Shown: positions 14,612 through 23,563 of the stretch, piece by piece | Position numbering within the stretch: the stretch's first letter is position 1 | Layout: each line of letters starts with the position of its first letter | DNA from: a virus | Strand: one strand, 5' to 3' | Length of the DNA: 35,804 bases | IMG/VR virus record: IMGVR_UViG_3300027834_000019 | Location: 1 to 35,804 of that record | Translations under genes and position numbers: made by a program | Notes under the pieces: generated by a model | Databases searched by the model: none | What the model was told of the DNA's origin: nothing | Seen by the model: only the letters and a program-made list of their open reading frames with translations

Positions 14612-16026
14612 CATTTCAAACAATACCTGTAAACGTAACAGGGCCATCATATCAAAGCCGCTCTAGACCTCTGTCTAGCCAGCGCACACAGAATTGGTAT
14701 CAGCAACTTACCGAGCAAGGTAAAGATAACTATGTTCTTATGCCTTTTCCTGGACTTGAATTATTAGGCAATGAAGCAGGAGTAGACCGTGGCTTTCACC
14801 GGATGGATGAAAAACTATATCAAGTAAAAGGCACTAGTCTTTACCTTATTGACAAGCAAGGAAATCACACATTAAAAGGTACAATCCCCGGCACTGATTA
14901 CACAATTATTGCTGACGATGGTGTTAATATGTTTATCGTGTCAGATTTAAAGGTGTGGCAATACTCAACAGATTCTGATTCAGTAACAGAAGTTACCGAC
15001 CCGAACATCACCGGCTCTAAATCAGTTGATTTCTTTAACAATCAATTTATTTACACTAAAGATAAATTTTCCACCGTGTCAGATGTTGGTAACGGTGCTT
15101 CAGCTAGCGGTTTAAATGTAGTTGGTGAAGAAACATTGCCTGACGACCTAGTGAGAGACTATGTTTTTGATGAGGTTATATATCGTTGCGGAATTCGCTC
15201 AATTGTTGGTTGGTATAACTCTGGCGTAGGTGCTCCACCTATAGAAAAGTTACAAGGTAGGATTTTTACAGTAGGCTTAGCGGCTATAAACTCTATTGCA
15301 GAGACAGATGAGGCGTTTTACTGGATGGGTGATGACCATGCAATATATAGAGCATCAGCCGGAAGGAGTGAAAGGGTTAGCTCTTATGCGATATCTAACG
15401 AATTACAAAAGCACGAAGATTTAAGCGACTCTATCGGCCATACATTTACGTTTGAAGGGCAGAATTTTTACGCTATATCCATTCCTGCTGCAAATAAAAC
15501 ATTTGTAATGAGTGAGGTTTTAGGTGTTAGTGGTTGGTATGAAATATCAAGCGGTGTCGATTCAGGGATTTATCAAGGGCAATCTTTTGTAAGCGCATAT
15601 GGAGAAACATTTGTAGCAGATAAAGATAATGGTAACATTTACAAATTAGATTTAACTACGTATAAGAATAATTCGGAGCCATTACAAAGGGTGCGTGTAA
15701 CCCAGAGCGCCAACGGTGATTTATTGGGTGCAAAAGGTAAGCGAGTTCAAATGTCAGAGCTTAAGCTTATTATGGAGACTGGCGTTGGTGTCATATCAGG
15801 ACAGGGGGATAATCCTCGCATAATGATTGAATACTCTGATGATGGTGGTAATACGTGGAATGGTGGATCATGGCCTCGCGTTGGTCGCTTAGGTGAATTT
15901 ACGTTACAAGTTGAATGGTATAATTTAGGTTCTTTTTATGATCGCATCTTTCGTATATCAACTACTGACCCTGTGAACTACTCTATTTATTCCGCGACTA
16001 TTGATTTGCGTTTGGCTGGTAAATAA
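14608..16026 (+). CDS. P22 gp10-like packaged-DNA stabilisation / tail hub protein
   Basis: This 472-residue protein has the same length as P22 gp10 and begins with the typical IPVNVTGPSYQSRSRPL segment and QNWY. The rest is strand-rich, as in a propeller-like tail hub. It starts with GTG overlapping the adaptor's stop and ends with a TAATG overlap into the next gene. gp10 plugs the portal channel and holds the tail needle and spikes. Confidence 0.88.
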   Translation: MTFQTIPVNVTGPSYQSRSRPLSSQRTQNWYQQLTEQGKDNYVLMPFPGLELLGNEAGVDRGFHRMDEKLYQVKGTSLYLIDKQGNHTLKGTIPGTDYTIIADDGVNMFIVSDLKVWQYSTDSDSVTEVTDPNITGSKSVDFFNNQFIYTKDKFSTVSDVGNGASASGLNVVGEETLPDDLVRDYVFDEVIYRCGIRSIVGWYNSGVGAPPIEKLQGRIFTVGLAAINSIAETDEAFYWMGDDHAIYRASAGRSERVSSYAISNELQKHEDLSDSIGHTFTFEGQNFYAISIPAANKTFVMSEVLGVSGWYEISSGVDSGIYQGQSFVSAYGETFVADKDNGNIYKLDLTTYKNNSEPLQRVRVTQSANGDLLGAKGKRVQMSELKLIMETGVGVISGQGDNPRIMIEYSDDGGNTWNGGSWPRVGRLGEFTLQVEWYNLGSFYDRIFRISTTDPVNYSIYSATIDLRLAGK

Positions 16027-16502
16027 TGGCTAACCCAGTAAATCCGCCACCACAGTTAAGAATACCAAGGTCTTTTTTGGGCGATCCAGAAGTTAAGTCA
16101 TTTGTAGAACAAACCAATACTATATTATTTCAGTTATGGCAAAGGACAGGCGGAACAACAGATATAATAGAAGATAGTCAACAAAACATAACTAGCTCCT
16201 CTAGTCGTGTAAGCCGTAACGCTGCACGAATAAACTCTTTAGAATTAAAGGAGTTTGAAATAGTAAATACGACCACAAGTGTTACGGCAGAAGAGTTTCA
16301 AATTATAATTTGCAAAAACGTTTCTAGTATAGATGTAACGCTAAGCCCTCAAGCCGTAGAAAATGACGAGGTTCACATTAAGAGAAGAGGCGGCCCAATT
16401 AATGTTATAGGCTCGATAGATGGATTTACAGATAAGTTAATTAATGTTTTAAATTACAGTATGCATTTAGTTTTCGATGGTACAGATTGGAGTGAGATTT
16501 AA
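16026..16502 (+). CDS. Candidate tail needle or fibre protein
   Basis: This 158-residue protein has a Pro-rich N-terminus (PVNPPPQLRIPRS), a coiled-coil-like segment at about residues 45-75 (SQQNITSSSSRVSRN...), and a beta domain ending in FDGTDWSEI. P22 carries its needle gene (gp26) in the same place after gp10, and this layout could serve as a short needle. The link is by position and architecture only. Confidence 0.65.
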   Translation: MANPVNPPPQLRIPRSFLGDPEVKSFVEQTNTILFQLWQRTGGTTDIIEDSQQNITSSSSRVSRNAARINSLELKEFEIVNTTTSVTAEEFQIIICKNVSSIDVTLSPQAVENDEVHIKRRGGPINVIGSIDGFTDKLINVLNYSMHLVFDGTDWSEI

Positions 16503-17306
16503 ATGAGTAACAATGCTTTTCCTGATGAAATAGATGTAAACCCAATAACAAATTGGGAGCTAGAGGTGGCTGCTGGTCGTATACCGGGAATGTCGGTTAT
16601 ACATAAGTTTGGCAGAAACCCAGATATTGATTCAGGACCAGGATTTGAAGATTTATGGAATGACACGGCAGGAGCAGGGCATTACACAGGTCAAGATGCA
16701 ACGGTTGCAGAGATTGTATCTGTAGTTTCTACTAGTGCTAATGATTCAGCCGCGGGGACTGGAGCTAGAACACTCATGCTTATTGGTCAAGGTGCTGGGT
16801 ATGTAGAGCAAACCGAAACAATAACACTTAACGGGCTTACTCCTGTGCTTTCTACGCTATCATATCTCCGCTTAGATCGGGCTATAGTTTTTACAGGGGG
16901 CTCACCTTTAGCAACTAACGAAGGTGTTATAACTGGAGGTCAATCAGTCACTATTGCTAATGTATTTTTCAATATACCTATCGGCGTAAATAGAACAACT
17001 ATAGCCGCTTACACAATACCAGCAGATAAAGTCGGCTATGTAAAAAGCATGTTTTTCACTCTCGCCAAAAAAGGCAATGCAGGGGTAGAGCCTAGGGCAC
17101 TAGTTAGGTTTCCCGGTAGCGTTTGGCAGGTTGTCGAATGGCTTGCGTTGTCAGGTTCAGGGAGTTCTGATTTGGATAGGCAATTCAACGTGCCATTGAT
17201 CCCAATACCTACCGGAACAGATATAAAGCTACAAGCAGACTCTGACACAAATAATGTAGGTGTCGCTGGCGGGTTCGAGGTTTACTTAGAGGACGTAATT
17301 GCATGA
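16503..17306 (+). CDS. Virion-associated protein, unknown
   Basis: This 267-residue protein is strand-rich and carries the segment VIHKFGRNPDIDSGPGFEDLWN, which I recall from virion proteins of many marine podoviruses. It has no membrane span or enzyme motif. It starts one base after the previous stop and overlaps the next gene (ATGA). A tail or head surface role is likely. Confidence 0.7.
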   Translation: MSNNAFPDEIDVNPITNWELEVAAGRIPGMSVIHKFGRNPDIDSGPGFEDLWNDTAGAGHYTGQDATVAEIVSVVSTSANDSAAGTGARTLMLIGQGAGYVEQTETITLNGLTPVLSTLSYLRLDRAIVFTGGSPLATNEGVITGGQSVTIANVFFNIPIGVNRTTIAAYTIPADKVGYVKSMFFTLAKKGNAGVEPRALVRFPGSVWQVVEWLALSGSGSSDLDRQFNVPLIPIPTGTDIKLQADSDTNNVGVAGGFEVYLEDVIA

Positions 17307-17581
17307 CCGATATTGCCATAATAACCAGTTCGACTTACATTAAAGCCGAGCCAGGGTTAAGCGAAAAAAACATATTAAAATCCTTTAGGTCATTAAGAAC
17401 GATGGAATCTGTGACTTTATTCACTGGCAGCAAAGGAACTTATGTTGAAGTTAGATTTTCAAGTGGTGATCACTGGACTTTGGATGTTAACAAAAAAAGA
17501 GGTTCAGATGTAACATTAAACGGAATAGTGCCGGCGGATAATGACGCACTAACCGAAGCCTTATCCAATCTATTAGTATAA
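17303..17581 (+). CDS. Small virion-region protein
   Basis: This 92-residue protein has alternating charged and strand-like segments and an (SSGDHWTLDVNK) motif, with no recognisable family. Its start overlaps the previous stop by four bases (ATGA), indicating coupled translation with the virion protein before it. Confidence 0.7.
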   Translation: MTDIAIITSSTYIKAEPGLSEKNILKSFRSLRTMESVTLFTGSKGTYVEVRFSSGDHWTLDVNKKRGSDVTLNGIVPADNDALTEALSNLLV

Positions 17582-17592
17582 AGGAGTAAATA

Positions 17593-17937
17593 ATGGCAAC
17601 AACACCACTTCAGCCAATTGTATTTGCTGGTAATTTAACTACGGCATTTCAAGATTTATATATAGTGCCAGCAGGAAAGGTAGGAATAGGAATTGACGCT
17701 GCTGTTTTTAATAATTACTCAACAAGCACAGCTAATTATACAGTCAGGTTAATACAAGCAGGAGTTTCAGGTGTGCTAAATGAAATTATAACGGAGAAAA
17801 ATATCAGGGCCAAATCAAATGATTTAGCCCCTGCAATGATAGGGCAGGCACTCGTAACAGGCGGTATAATACAGGCAAAAGCAAGCGCTAACGGTGCTAT
17901 AAATGTAAATATAACCGCAACGATAATTGATTCATGA
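17593..17937 (+). CDS. Small Ala/Gly-rich probable virion protein
   Basis: This 114-residue protein is rich in Ala, Ile and Val with regular strands (LYIVPAGKVGIGIDAAV) and a C-terminal INVNITATIIDS. It starts behind AAAGGAG and overlaps the next gene. The composition resembles decoration or tail-tip proteins, without a named family. Confidence 0.7.
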   Translation: MATTPLQPIVFAGNLTTAFQDLYIVPAGKVGIGIDAAVFNNYSTSTANYTVRLIQAGVSGVLNEIITEKNIRAKSNDLAPAMIGQALVTGGIIQAKASANGAINVNITATIIDS

Positions 17938-18362
17938 TAGTTAAAGAAACGACAGATTTAGACGAGATTAAAGCGGTGTTATGCGATCCCGCTATCTATG
18001 ATACAATAACAGACGATAACAGCGGATTAATTGAAGATTTTAAACCTACGCTAGAAGATCATTTATATGTAGGTGGTTACGTTAATGGCGAGATAGTGGC
18101 CTTAATGGTTTATCATAAATATTTAGACGGTAATAAATGTCATGTACAAGTATTGCCGGAGTTTAGAAAAGAATACGCGCTAAAATTTGGAGAACAATCT
18201 CTTTTATTTCGGGGAACTCTGCCACTTTATGCTGTAATTCCAGATTTGTACAAAAATGTTTTAGAATTTTCTTTCTTATTTGGCTTTAAAACCATAGATA
18301 AAACAGAAAATACTTACGTTAAAAATGGCAAATCATACAATGACAATATACTGAGGTTATAA
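17934..18362 (+). CDS. DUF2824 / P22 gp14-like GNAT-fold protein
   Basis: This 142-residue protein has acetyltransferase-like features: a long N-terminal helix, a sheet with VGGYVNGEIVALMVYH, and QVLPEFRKEYALKFGEQS, the pattern of a GNAT fold. I recognise it as DUF2824-like, a family some of whose members are annotated as P22 head assembly protein gp14. It lies directly before the three ejection genes, exactly as gene 14 does in P22. Its function is unproven; it may modify or help load ejection proteins. Confidence 0.78.
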   Translation: MIVKETTDLDEIKAVLCDPAIYDTITDDNSGLIEDFKPTLEDHLYVGGYVNGEIVALMVYHKYLDGNKCHVQVLPEFRKEYALKFGEQSLLFRGTLPLYAVIPDLYKNVLEFSFLFGFKTIDKTENTYVKNGKSYNDNILRL

Positions 18363-18363
18363 A

Positions 18364-19221
18364 ATGGGTTTTTTACGAGATAGTGGACTAGGTGCAGCAA
18401 CGCCAGGAACATTGACATCACTAGTGGATCCAGGTGATTTAGCCGGAACAGATAGAGCGAAGCGCGCTAAAGAAGCTAGCAAGCTTGCAGAGGCAGAGCA
18501 GCGAGACGCACTAGACAGAGCAATAGCTGAAACACAAAGGGCTACAGCAGAAGGTCAAGGGTTTTTACAGCCTTTTGGTAGTGTAGGTTTAACCGGGGTT
18601 GAGCAGGCTGGATTTTTAACTGACCCACAAGCTCAGTTTGATTTCCTGCAAAACAACCCTTTGTTTCAAATGGGGCTAGATAACGCTAATCGACAAACAT
18701 TACAAAGTGCAGCAGCAAGAGGCCGATTGTCATCAGGCGATACACTTCAAAGGTTAAATGAAAACGCGTTGCTTACTGCACAACCTTTAATTGGACAGCA
18801 AAAACAATCAATTGCTGACCTGTTAAACTTTGGTTCTGGTATCGCACGATCACAATCGAATACAGCGCTAGGTCAAGGCTCATCAGTATCTAATTTAATA
18901 CAAGATCAGGGTAATGTTGCAGCAGCAGGTATTCAAGGCCGCAACCAAATTCAAGCAGACACAACCGCAAATCAAAACCAATTAGCTGCACAGATATTTG
19001 GATCATTTTCTGACCCAGCACTAAAAACCAATATCAAAAAGACAGGCTCAAAGAATGGCTTTAACACTTATTCATGGGATTGGAACGAGCTAGCTAATAA
19101 GATTGGCTTAAGTGGCTCAGATACTGGTGTTATGGCTGATGAAGTAAAAGCAATCAAGCCTGAAGCTGTAGCTATTGACCGTGGGTTTATGAAAGTTAAC
19201 TATTCAATGATAGGGTTTTAG
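18364..19221 (+). CDS. Ejection protein, gp7 position, with C-terminal S74-like domain
   Basis: This 285-residue protein has an Ala/Gln-rich helical body, then from about residue 214 a domain with SDPALKTNIK (S216, D217), YSWDWN, GVMADEV and VNYSMI. That pattern is the peptidase S74 intramolecular chaperone, which cleaves itself before Ser-Asp in tailspikes. The body sits in the gp7 slot of the P22-like ejection set. If active, the tail domain would cut itself off after folding. The exact function of S74 here is inference. Confidence 0.82.
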   Translation: MGFLRDSGLGAATPGTLTSLVDPGDLAGTDRAKRAKEASKLAEAEQRDALDRAIAETQRATAEGQGFLQPFGSVGLTGVEQAGFLTDPQAQFDFLQNNPLFQMGLDNANRQTLQSAAARGRLSSGDTLQRLNENALLTAQPLIGQQKQSIADLLNFGSGIARSQSNTALGQGSSVSNLIQDQGNVAAAGIQGRNQIQADTTANQNQLAAQIFGSFSDPALKTNIKKTGSKNGFNTYSWDWNELANKIGLSGSDTGVMADEVKAIKPEAVAIDRGFMKVNYSMIGF

Positions 19222-19222
19222 T

Positions 19223-20494
19223 ATGGCTATTGATCATCGTATACTCCAACAAATAGGCGTTAGAGATAATGCGCCTGTTTTAAATATGTTTCAGAATGCT
19301 TTATCTGCTAATCAAAACAGAGAGATACAGCAACAGCAAGCAGATCAACAAGCGGCATTACAACCTTTTAGAGAGCAATTACTTCAGCAGCAAGTGGCAC
19401 AGGGTGAGCAACAAGCCCAGTTAGGGCAACAGCAGCGAGTGCTAAAAAGTGTAAATGATTTTGCAGTAGGTAATGCTTCTTTAATTCAAAATGCACAAGC
19501 TACTGGTGATTACACTGGTTTACGTGGTGCTTTAGAGCAGAGAAAGGCGCAGCTAATCCAGCAAGGCTTGCCAACTGAAACAACTGACGAAGGTTTGGCG
19601 CTTATTGATGCAGGTCAAGGTCAGCAGGTTGTATCTGCATTAGGCGACTCTGTTAATTTGTTTAATCAACAGCAAGGGCAGCAGCGCAGGGTTGTATCAT
19701 CAAAAATACTAGATGACGGAACAACTATACAATCATTCAACACTGGCGGGACTAATGTTATTTCTCCATCAGGTCAAGTGCTTACCGGCAGCGAGAGAAC
19801 TGACGCTTTAAACAAGTCATTAGCTGCAAAAGTTCAGCAAAAAGGTGATATTGCTCAAGCTGTTTCTGATGTAAAAATAGGCGAAGTTGTTGCTCTTGAG
19901 ACAGAGTCTGAGCAGATAGCTCAGGATATAGCCGCTAAGAAAGTAACTATTGATGAGACAAAGATAAAAAATGAAGAAAGGCGAGATCAGGTAATTAACG
20001 CCAAAAATGCAAGAAGAAAGGAGGCTGATTCAGCGCAACTTCAAATTGATAGTTTATTGACTGGCGATAGGTTTTCCAAAGCCTTCGGTAAGTTGGTTAC
20101 TACTACGCCAGAATTATTAAGGTCTCAAGAATCAATTGATGCAATAGCAGATGTAAATCAAATAAAAGGATTGATTACTTTAGAGTCTAGGCAGAAACTA
20201 AAAGGACAAGGAACGATAACAGACAGCGAGCAAAAAATACTTGCTCAGTCTGCTACCGTTTTAGATAACCCTTTAATTAGTGATGATCGCGCACGTAGAG
20301 AATTAAGAAAAATTAAACGCGTATTTGAAGATGCTAGCGACAGAAACCAATTGAAACGAGAAACCAAAGATCGCATTGAGACGGAAGCGAGTCAAGAAGC
20401 TGCTCAACCCTCAAGATTCAAAGAAGGTCAAACAGCAACAGGCCCGAACGGCGAGAGGATAATATTTACTAATGGTCAATGGGCGAGATTATAA
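19223..20494 (+). CDS. Ejection protein, gp20 position
   Basis: This 423-residue protein is Gln-rich and helical, with an N-terminal segment VRDNAPVLNMFQNALSANQ and a long coiled coil (about 25-75 and 215-265). P22 gp20 is of similar length and sits in the same gene order. Such proteins leave the head before the genome and help build the channel into the cell. Its stop overlaps the start of the next gene (TAATG). Confidence 0.8.
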   Translation: MAIDHRILQQIGVRDNAPVLNMFQNALSANQNREIQQQQADQQAALQPFREQLLQQQVAQGEQQAQLGQQQRVLKSVNDFAVGNASLIQNAQATGDYTGLRGALEQRKAQLIQQGLPTETTDEGLALIDAGQGQQVVSALGDSVNLFNQQQGQQRRVVSSKILDDGTTIQSFNTGGTNVISPSGQVLTGSERTDALNKSLAAKVQQKGDIAQAVSDVKIGEVVALETESEQIAQDIAAKKVTIDETKIKNEERRDQVINAKNARRKEADSAQLQIDSLLTGDRFSKAFGKLVTTTPELLRSQESIDAIADVNQIKGLITLESRQKLKGQGTITDSEQKILAQSATVLDNPLISDDRARRELRKIKRVFEDASDRNQLKRETKDRIETEASQEAAQPSRFKEGQTATGPNGERIIFTNGQWARL

Positions 20495-22266
20495 TGGCTG
20501 ATGAATTACCACAAGGTTTTACTCTAGACGCTCAGGCTAAAGCATTGCCTGATGGATTTACTTTAGACGATCAAGAAATAGAGGTGAAAAATGATCTTTC
20601 CACAACTGAGCAAATTATTGGGGGAGTCAGTGGTGCAGCTACTTTGGCTTCTGACGTTGGCGGCACTATTGTTGGCGGCTTAACTGCGCTTGTAGATGTC
20701 CTAAATCCTTTTACTGACAACGATCCTGCGCAAATGATAAAAAGAATACAAGACAAATTCAGGATTGACCCGACCATTGGTGGGGAGGCTGCGTTAAACC
20801 AGTTGGCTGAAGTAATAAAGCCAGCCGAACCTCTGATTAATGCCGTAAAGCAATTTAAAGACGAGGCGGGGCAACAAGGCTTGGATTTAACTGGTAGTCC
20901 AGCATTTGCAACATTTGTTAATATTATACCTGATATTATCGCTGAAGTTGGTGGTGCTGGTCTTGGTAAAAGACTGGCAAAAGGGCAGGGAATATCACCT
21001 GTAACATCTCAAGCCAAAAGGACGGCGCTGTCAGAAGTGTCAAAGGCTGATGAACTGACAGGAATAACCCAATTAACTAGTGATGTATTGCCGCCAGAAA
21101 CCAGACTAGGAAAGCTTTTGCAGTCACAAGGGGAGCTAGTGGCAGGATTTCAAAGAAAGGGGCAGCAAGGGCAGAGAGTAAAGGCCATTGAAAACTTAGT
21201 TAATAAATTTGATGTTGCTGAAGGTGTGGGGTTTGAGGCTAAGGTAGTCAAAGGCTTAAAGGACTCAATTAGCGAAAGTAAAAAGGCTATTGGCGCGCTA
21301 TATGATGAGTCGACATCTAAGCTTGATCAGCTTGGCAGTGTACCATTATCTAAAACAAAAAAGTTTGCTCAAGAGGTTATAGATAGAGAGCTAAAAAAAG
21401 GAACTAAAGCAAATCAATCTGTTATTGATGATATGCAAAGCTTTGTTGATGCTCCTGATGACTTGTCGTTTGAGTTAGTAAAAGAGATCCGCACAGGTGT
21501 AGGAGCCAATCTTGAGAAAGTAAACAGAGGCGCGCCAGTACAGGGAAATACTGATACAGGACTATTAAAAAGAACTTACGCCCAACTAACTAATGATATG
21601 ACGGGATTTGCAGAGGCGGCAGATCCAAAGCTAGCGGCTAACTGGAAAAAAGCCAACGATGTGGTATCTGAATTTGCAACAGGAACAAGTAAGCGCGGTG
21701 CTAAGTCTGTAATTAAAAACGGTGATGCAACTCCCGAAATTATTGATAGCTTGTTATTCAGTAACAAAAACTCTGACTTAGAATTTCTATCTTCTAATTT
21801 GGATGTAGCAGGTAAACAAGCCGCCAAACAAAGAATATTACAAAGAGTTTTAGAGAAATCCTCTATTGATGGCGATGACATAAACCCTAATAAGTTTCTA
21901 ACTCAGTTAAATAAAAACAGAAACCAGATAGGAAAGATGTTTAACCCAGAAGAAAGAAAAGCTATTTTCGCCTTAAGAGATCAGCTAGGTAAAACTAGGC
22001 GCGCACAAGACGCTTCAGTTGCAACACCAACAGGACAGCAGTTAACTATAGGTGCAGCACTGGCATTACCACAAGCTTTAATACCAGGCGTTGCACAAGG
22101 GTTTATTGAATCAAAACCGATTAGAAATTTATTAATAAAACGGAAAGCAGCTAAAACAGCAAAGCAAAGGGTTTCTATAACAAAAGAAATTCAAGAGCAA
22201 ATAAATAAATCTGGTTTAACAGGGGCAGCCTTGACGGGCGCAGCAACAACAGGGCAGGATAAATAA
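20494..22266 (+). CDS. Ejection protein, gp16 position
   Basis: The ATG at 20494 overlaps the previous stop, giving 590 residues; the upstream ATG at 20479 would only add five residues. Two N-terminal imperfect repeats of LPxGFTLDxQ(A/E) are followed by a Gly/Ala-rich amphipathic and hydrophobic segment (about 45-70 and 140-160), which could insert in the membrane, and a long helical part. P22 gp16 (about 600 residues) occupies the same position and is needed for genome delivery. Confidence 0.8.
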   Translation: MADELPQGFTLDAQAKALPDGFTLDDQEIEVKNDLSTTEQIIGGVSGAATLASDVGGTIVGGLTALVDVLNPFTDNDPAQMIKRIQDKFRIDPTIGGEAALNQLAEVIKPAEPLINAVKQFKDEAGQQGLDLTGSPAFATFVNIIPDIIAEVGGAGLGKRLAKGQGISPVTSQAKRTALSEVSKADELTGITQLTSDVLPPETRLGKLLQSQGELVAGFQRKGQQGQRVKAIENLVNKFDVAEGVGFEAKVVKGLKDSISESKKAIGALYDESTSKLDQLGSVPLSKTKKFAQEVIDRELKKGTKANQSVIDDMQSFVDAPDDLSFELVKEIRTGVGANLEKVNRGAPVQGNTDTGLLKRTYAQLTNDMTGFAEAADPKLAANWKKANDVVSEFATGTSKRGAKSVIKNGDATPEIIDSLLFSNKNSDLEFLSSNLDVAGKQAAKQRILQRVLEKSSIDGDDINPNKFLTQLNKNRNQIGKMFNPEERKAIFALRDQLGKTRRAQDASVATPTGQQLTIGAALALPQALIPGVAQGFIESKPIRNLLIKRKAAKTAKQRVSITKEIQEQINKSGLTGAALTGAATTGQDK

Positions 22267-22267
22267 A

Positions 22268-23563
22268 ATGGCTTTTTCACCTATCGCTTTCACGGCGGCA
22301 AATTACAGAGATTATAAAAACAACTGGATCAAAGCATACGAACCAGGCACAACAACGCCAAAGGAAATGGCTACAGATTCAACCTTAAGCACATTAATAG
22401 CCAAGGCTGAGATTAATAAAGATGGCTTTATTGTTAGCGCTGGACAGGCATTAATAACGCCATACATTGAAGACACTTATGATTTATGGATGTTTCCAAC
22501 GGAGGCGGAGGCTGATACTAACGATACATCTAACGCTTTGCGTTTAGCTGATAACATGAGATCAGCAGATGTAAGTTTAATCAACAACCTATCACAAGCT
22601 TATGATTTTTCATCTATTGCTTTGATGTTATCGAGCGCTATTGTCTTTCCTGTAGGTAAGGATTTACAAGTGTTTGACGAAACAACAGAGCTACATTCTA
22701 ACTATAAAGTTACAGCCGCAGTGACAGATCTTCCACTTGCTGCTGGGCTATATGCTTTACCATTGGGCTCATCTTTTGATCCATCGTTAACAACGAACCA
22801 AGCAATAAACAATAATACTTTTAACAACTCAAATCCTCGTGGAAACAAGTTGCAAGTATTCGCGCATAGAGGCATGGCCTTTCAGTTCCCAGAAAATACA
22901 ATGGTCGCGTGTTCAGCCTCGATAAACCTTGGAGTTGATGGTTTAGAGCTTGACGCAGCTGTTAGTTCAGACGGTGTTACTTACTTATTTCATGACGAAA
23001 CGGTAGACGCGCTAACTGATGGCACTGGAACATTTACTGCATTAACTTCAGCATATATTGATACGTTAAAATTCACTTCTACAGTTGGGACAATACTAGT
23101 TGATGAAAAAATACCGAGATTAATTGATGTATTAACACTGGCTAGGAGTCACGGCACTTATGTAATGTTAGAGCTTAAATTGATAACAAGTAACGCTGAT
23201 ATTGATTTAATAATTTCTGATATTGTAGCTTCAGGAATGGAGCATTTAGTTTCATTACAAAGCGGAAATTTAACTAATGTTCAGTATGTTAGAGGGGTTA
23301 ATTCAGTTATAAATGTTGGATACATAACTGCTGATCCTGCTTTTTCTGCTTACATAGATTCATTGGTTTTACTTGGTAACGCAACAGTAACGGCGCAGCA
23401 TGACATGATTTTTGCCAATCAAGGCATTGTAAAATACGCTAGAGATAGAGGTGTCGATTTAGTCGCGTATACTGTAAACGATAATATTTTCGCAAAAAGA
23501 ATTCAAAAAACAGGAGTTAACAAAATAATGTCTGACAGACTAACAGGGGAGATTTTACGATGA
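22268..23563 (+). CDS. Tailspike with glycerophosphodiester phosphodiesterase domain
   Basis: This 431-residue protein has an N-terminal attachment-like domain (about 1-100, with YEPGTTTPKEMATDS), a linker, and from about residue 195 a GDPD domain. H200-R201-G202, PEN at 208-210, E227-x-D229, H242 and E302 match the metal- and substrate-binding residues of that family. The C-terminal YTVND and MSDRL are also typical. GDPD enzymes cut phosphodiester-linked glycerol or sugars, so it likely depolymerises a phosphate-containing surface polysaccharide. Only the enzyme fold is recognised; the substrate is inferred. Confidence 0.88.
   Translation: MAFSPIAFTAANYRDYKNNWIKAYEPGTTTPKEMATDSTLSTLIAKAEINKDGFIVSAGQALITPYIEDTYDLWMFPTEAEADTNDTSNALRLADNMRSADVSLINNLSQAYDFSSIALMLSSAIVFPVGKDLQVFDETTELHSNYKVTAAVTDLPLAAGLYALPLGSSFDPSLTTNQAINNNTFNNSNPRGNKLQVFAHRGMAFQFPENTMVACSASINLGVDGLELDAAVSSDGVTYLFHDETVDALTDGTGTFTALTSAYIDTLKFTSTVGTILVDEKIPRLIDVLTLARSHGTYVMLELKLITSNADIDLIISDIVASGMEHLVSLQSGNLTNVQYVRGVNSVINVGYITADPAFSAYIDSLVLLGNATVTAQHDMIFANQGIVKYARDRGVDLVAYTVNDNIFAKRIQKTGVNKIMSDRLTGEILR

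Noticed and set aside
20479-20493. Upstream ATG for the gp16-position gene
   Set aside because: The ATG at 20494 overlaps the preceding stop in the usual TAATG form; the earlier ATG would only add five residues from inside the previous gene.
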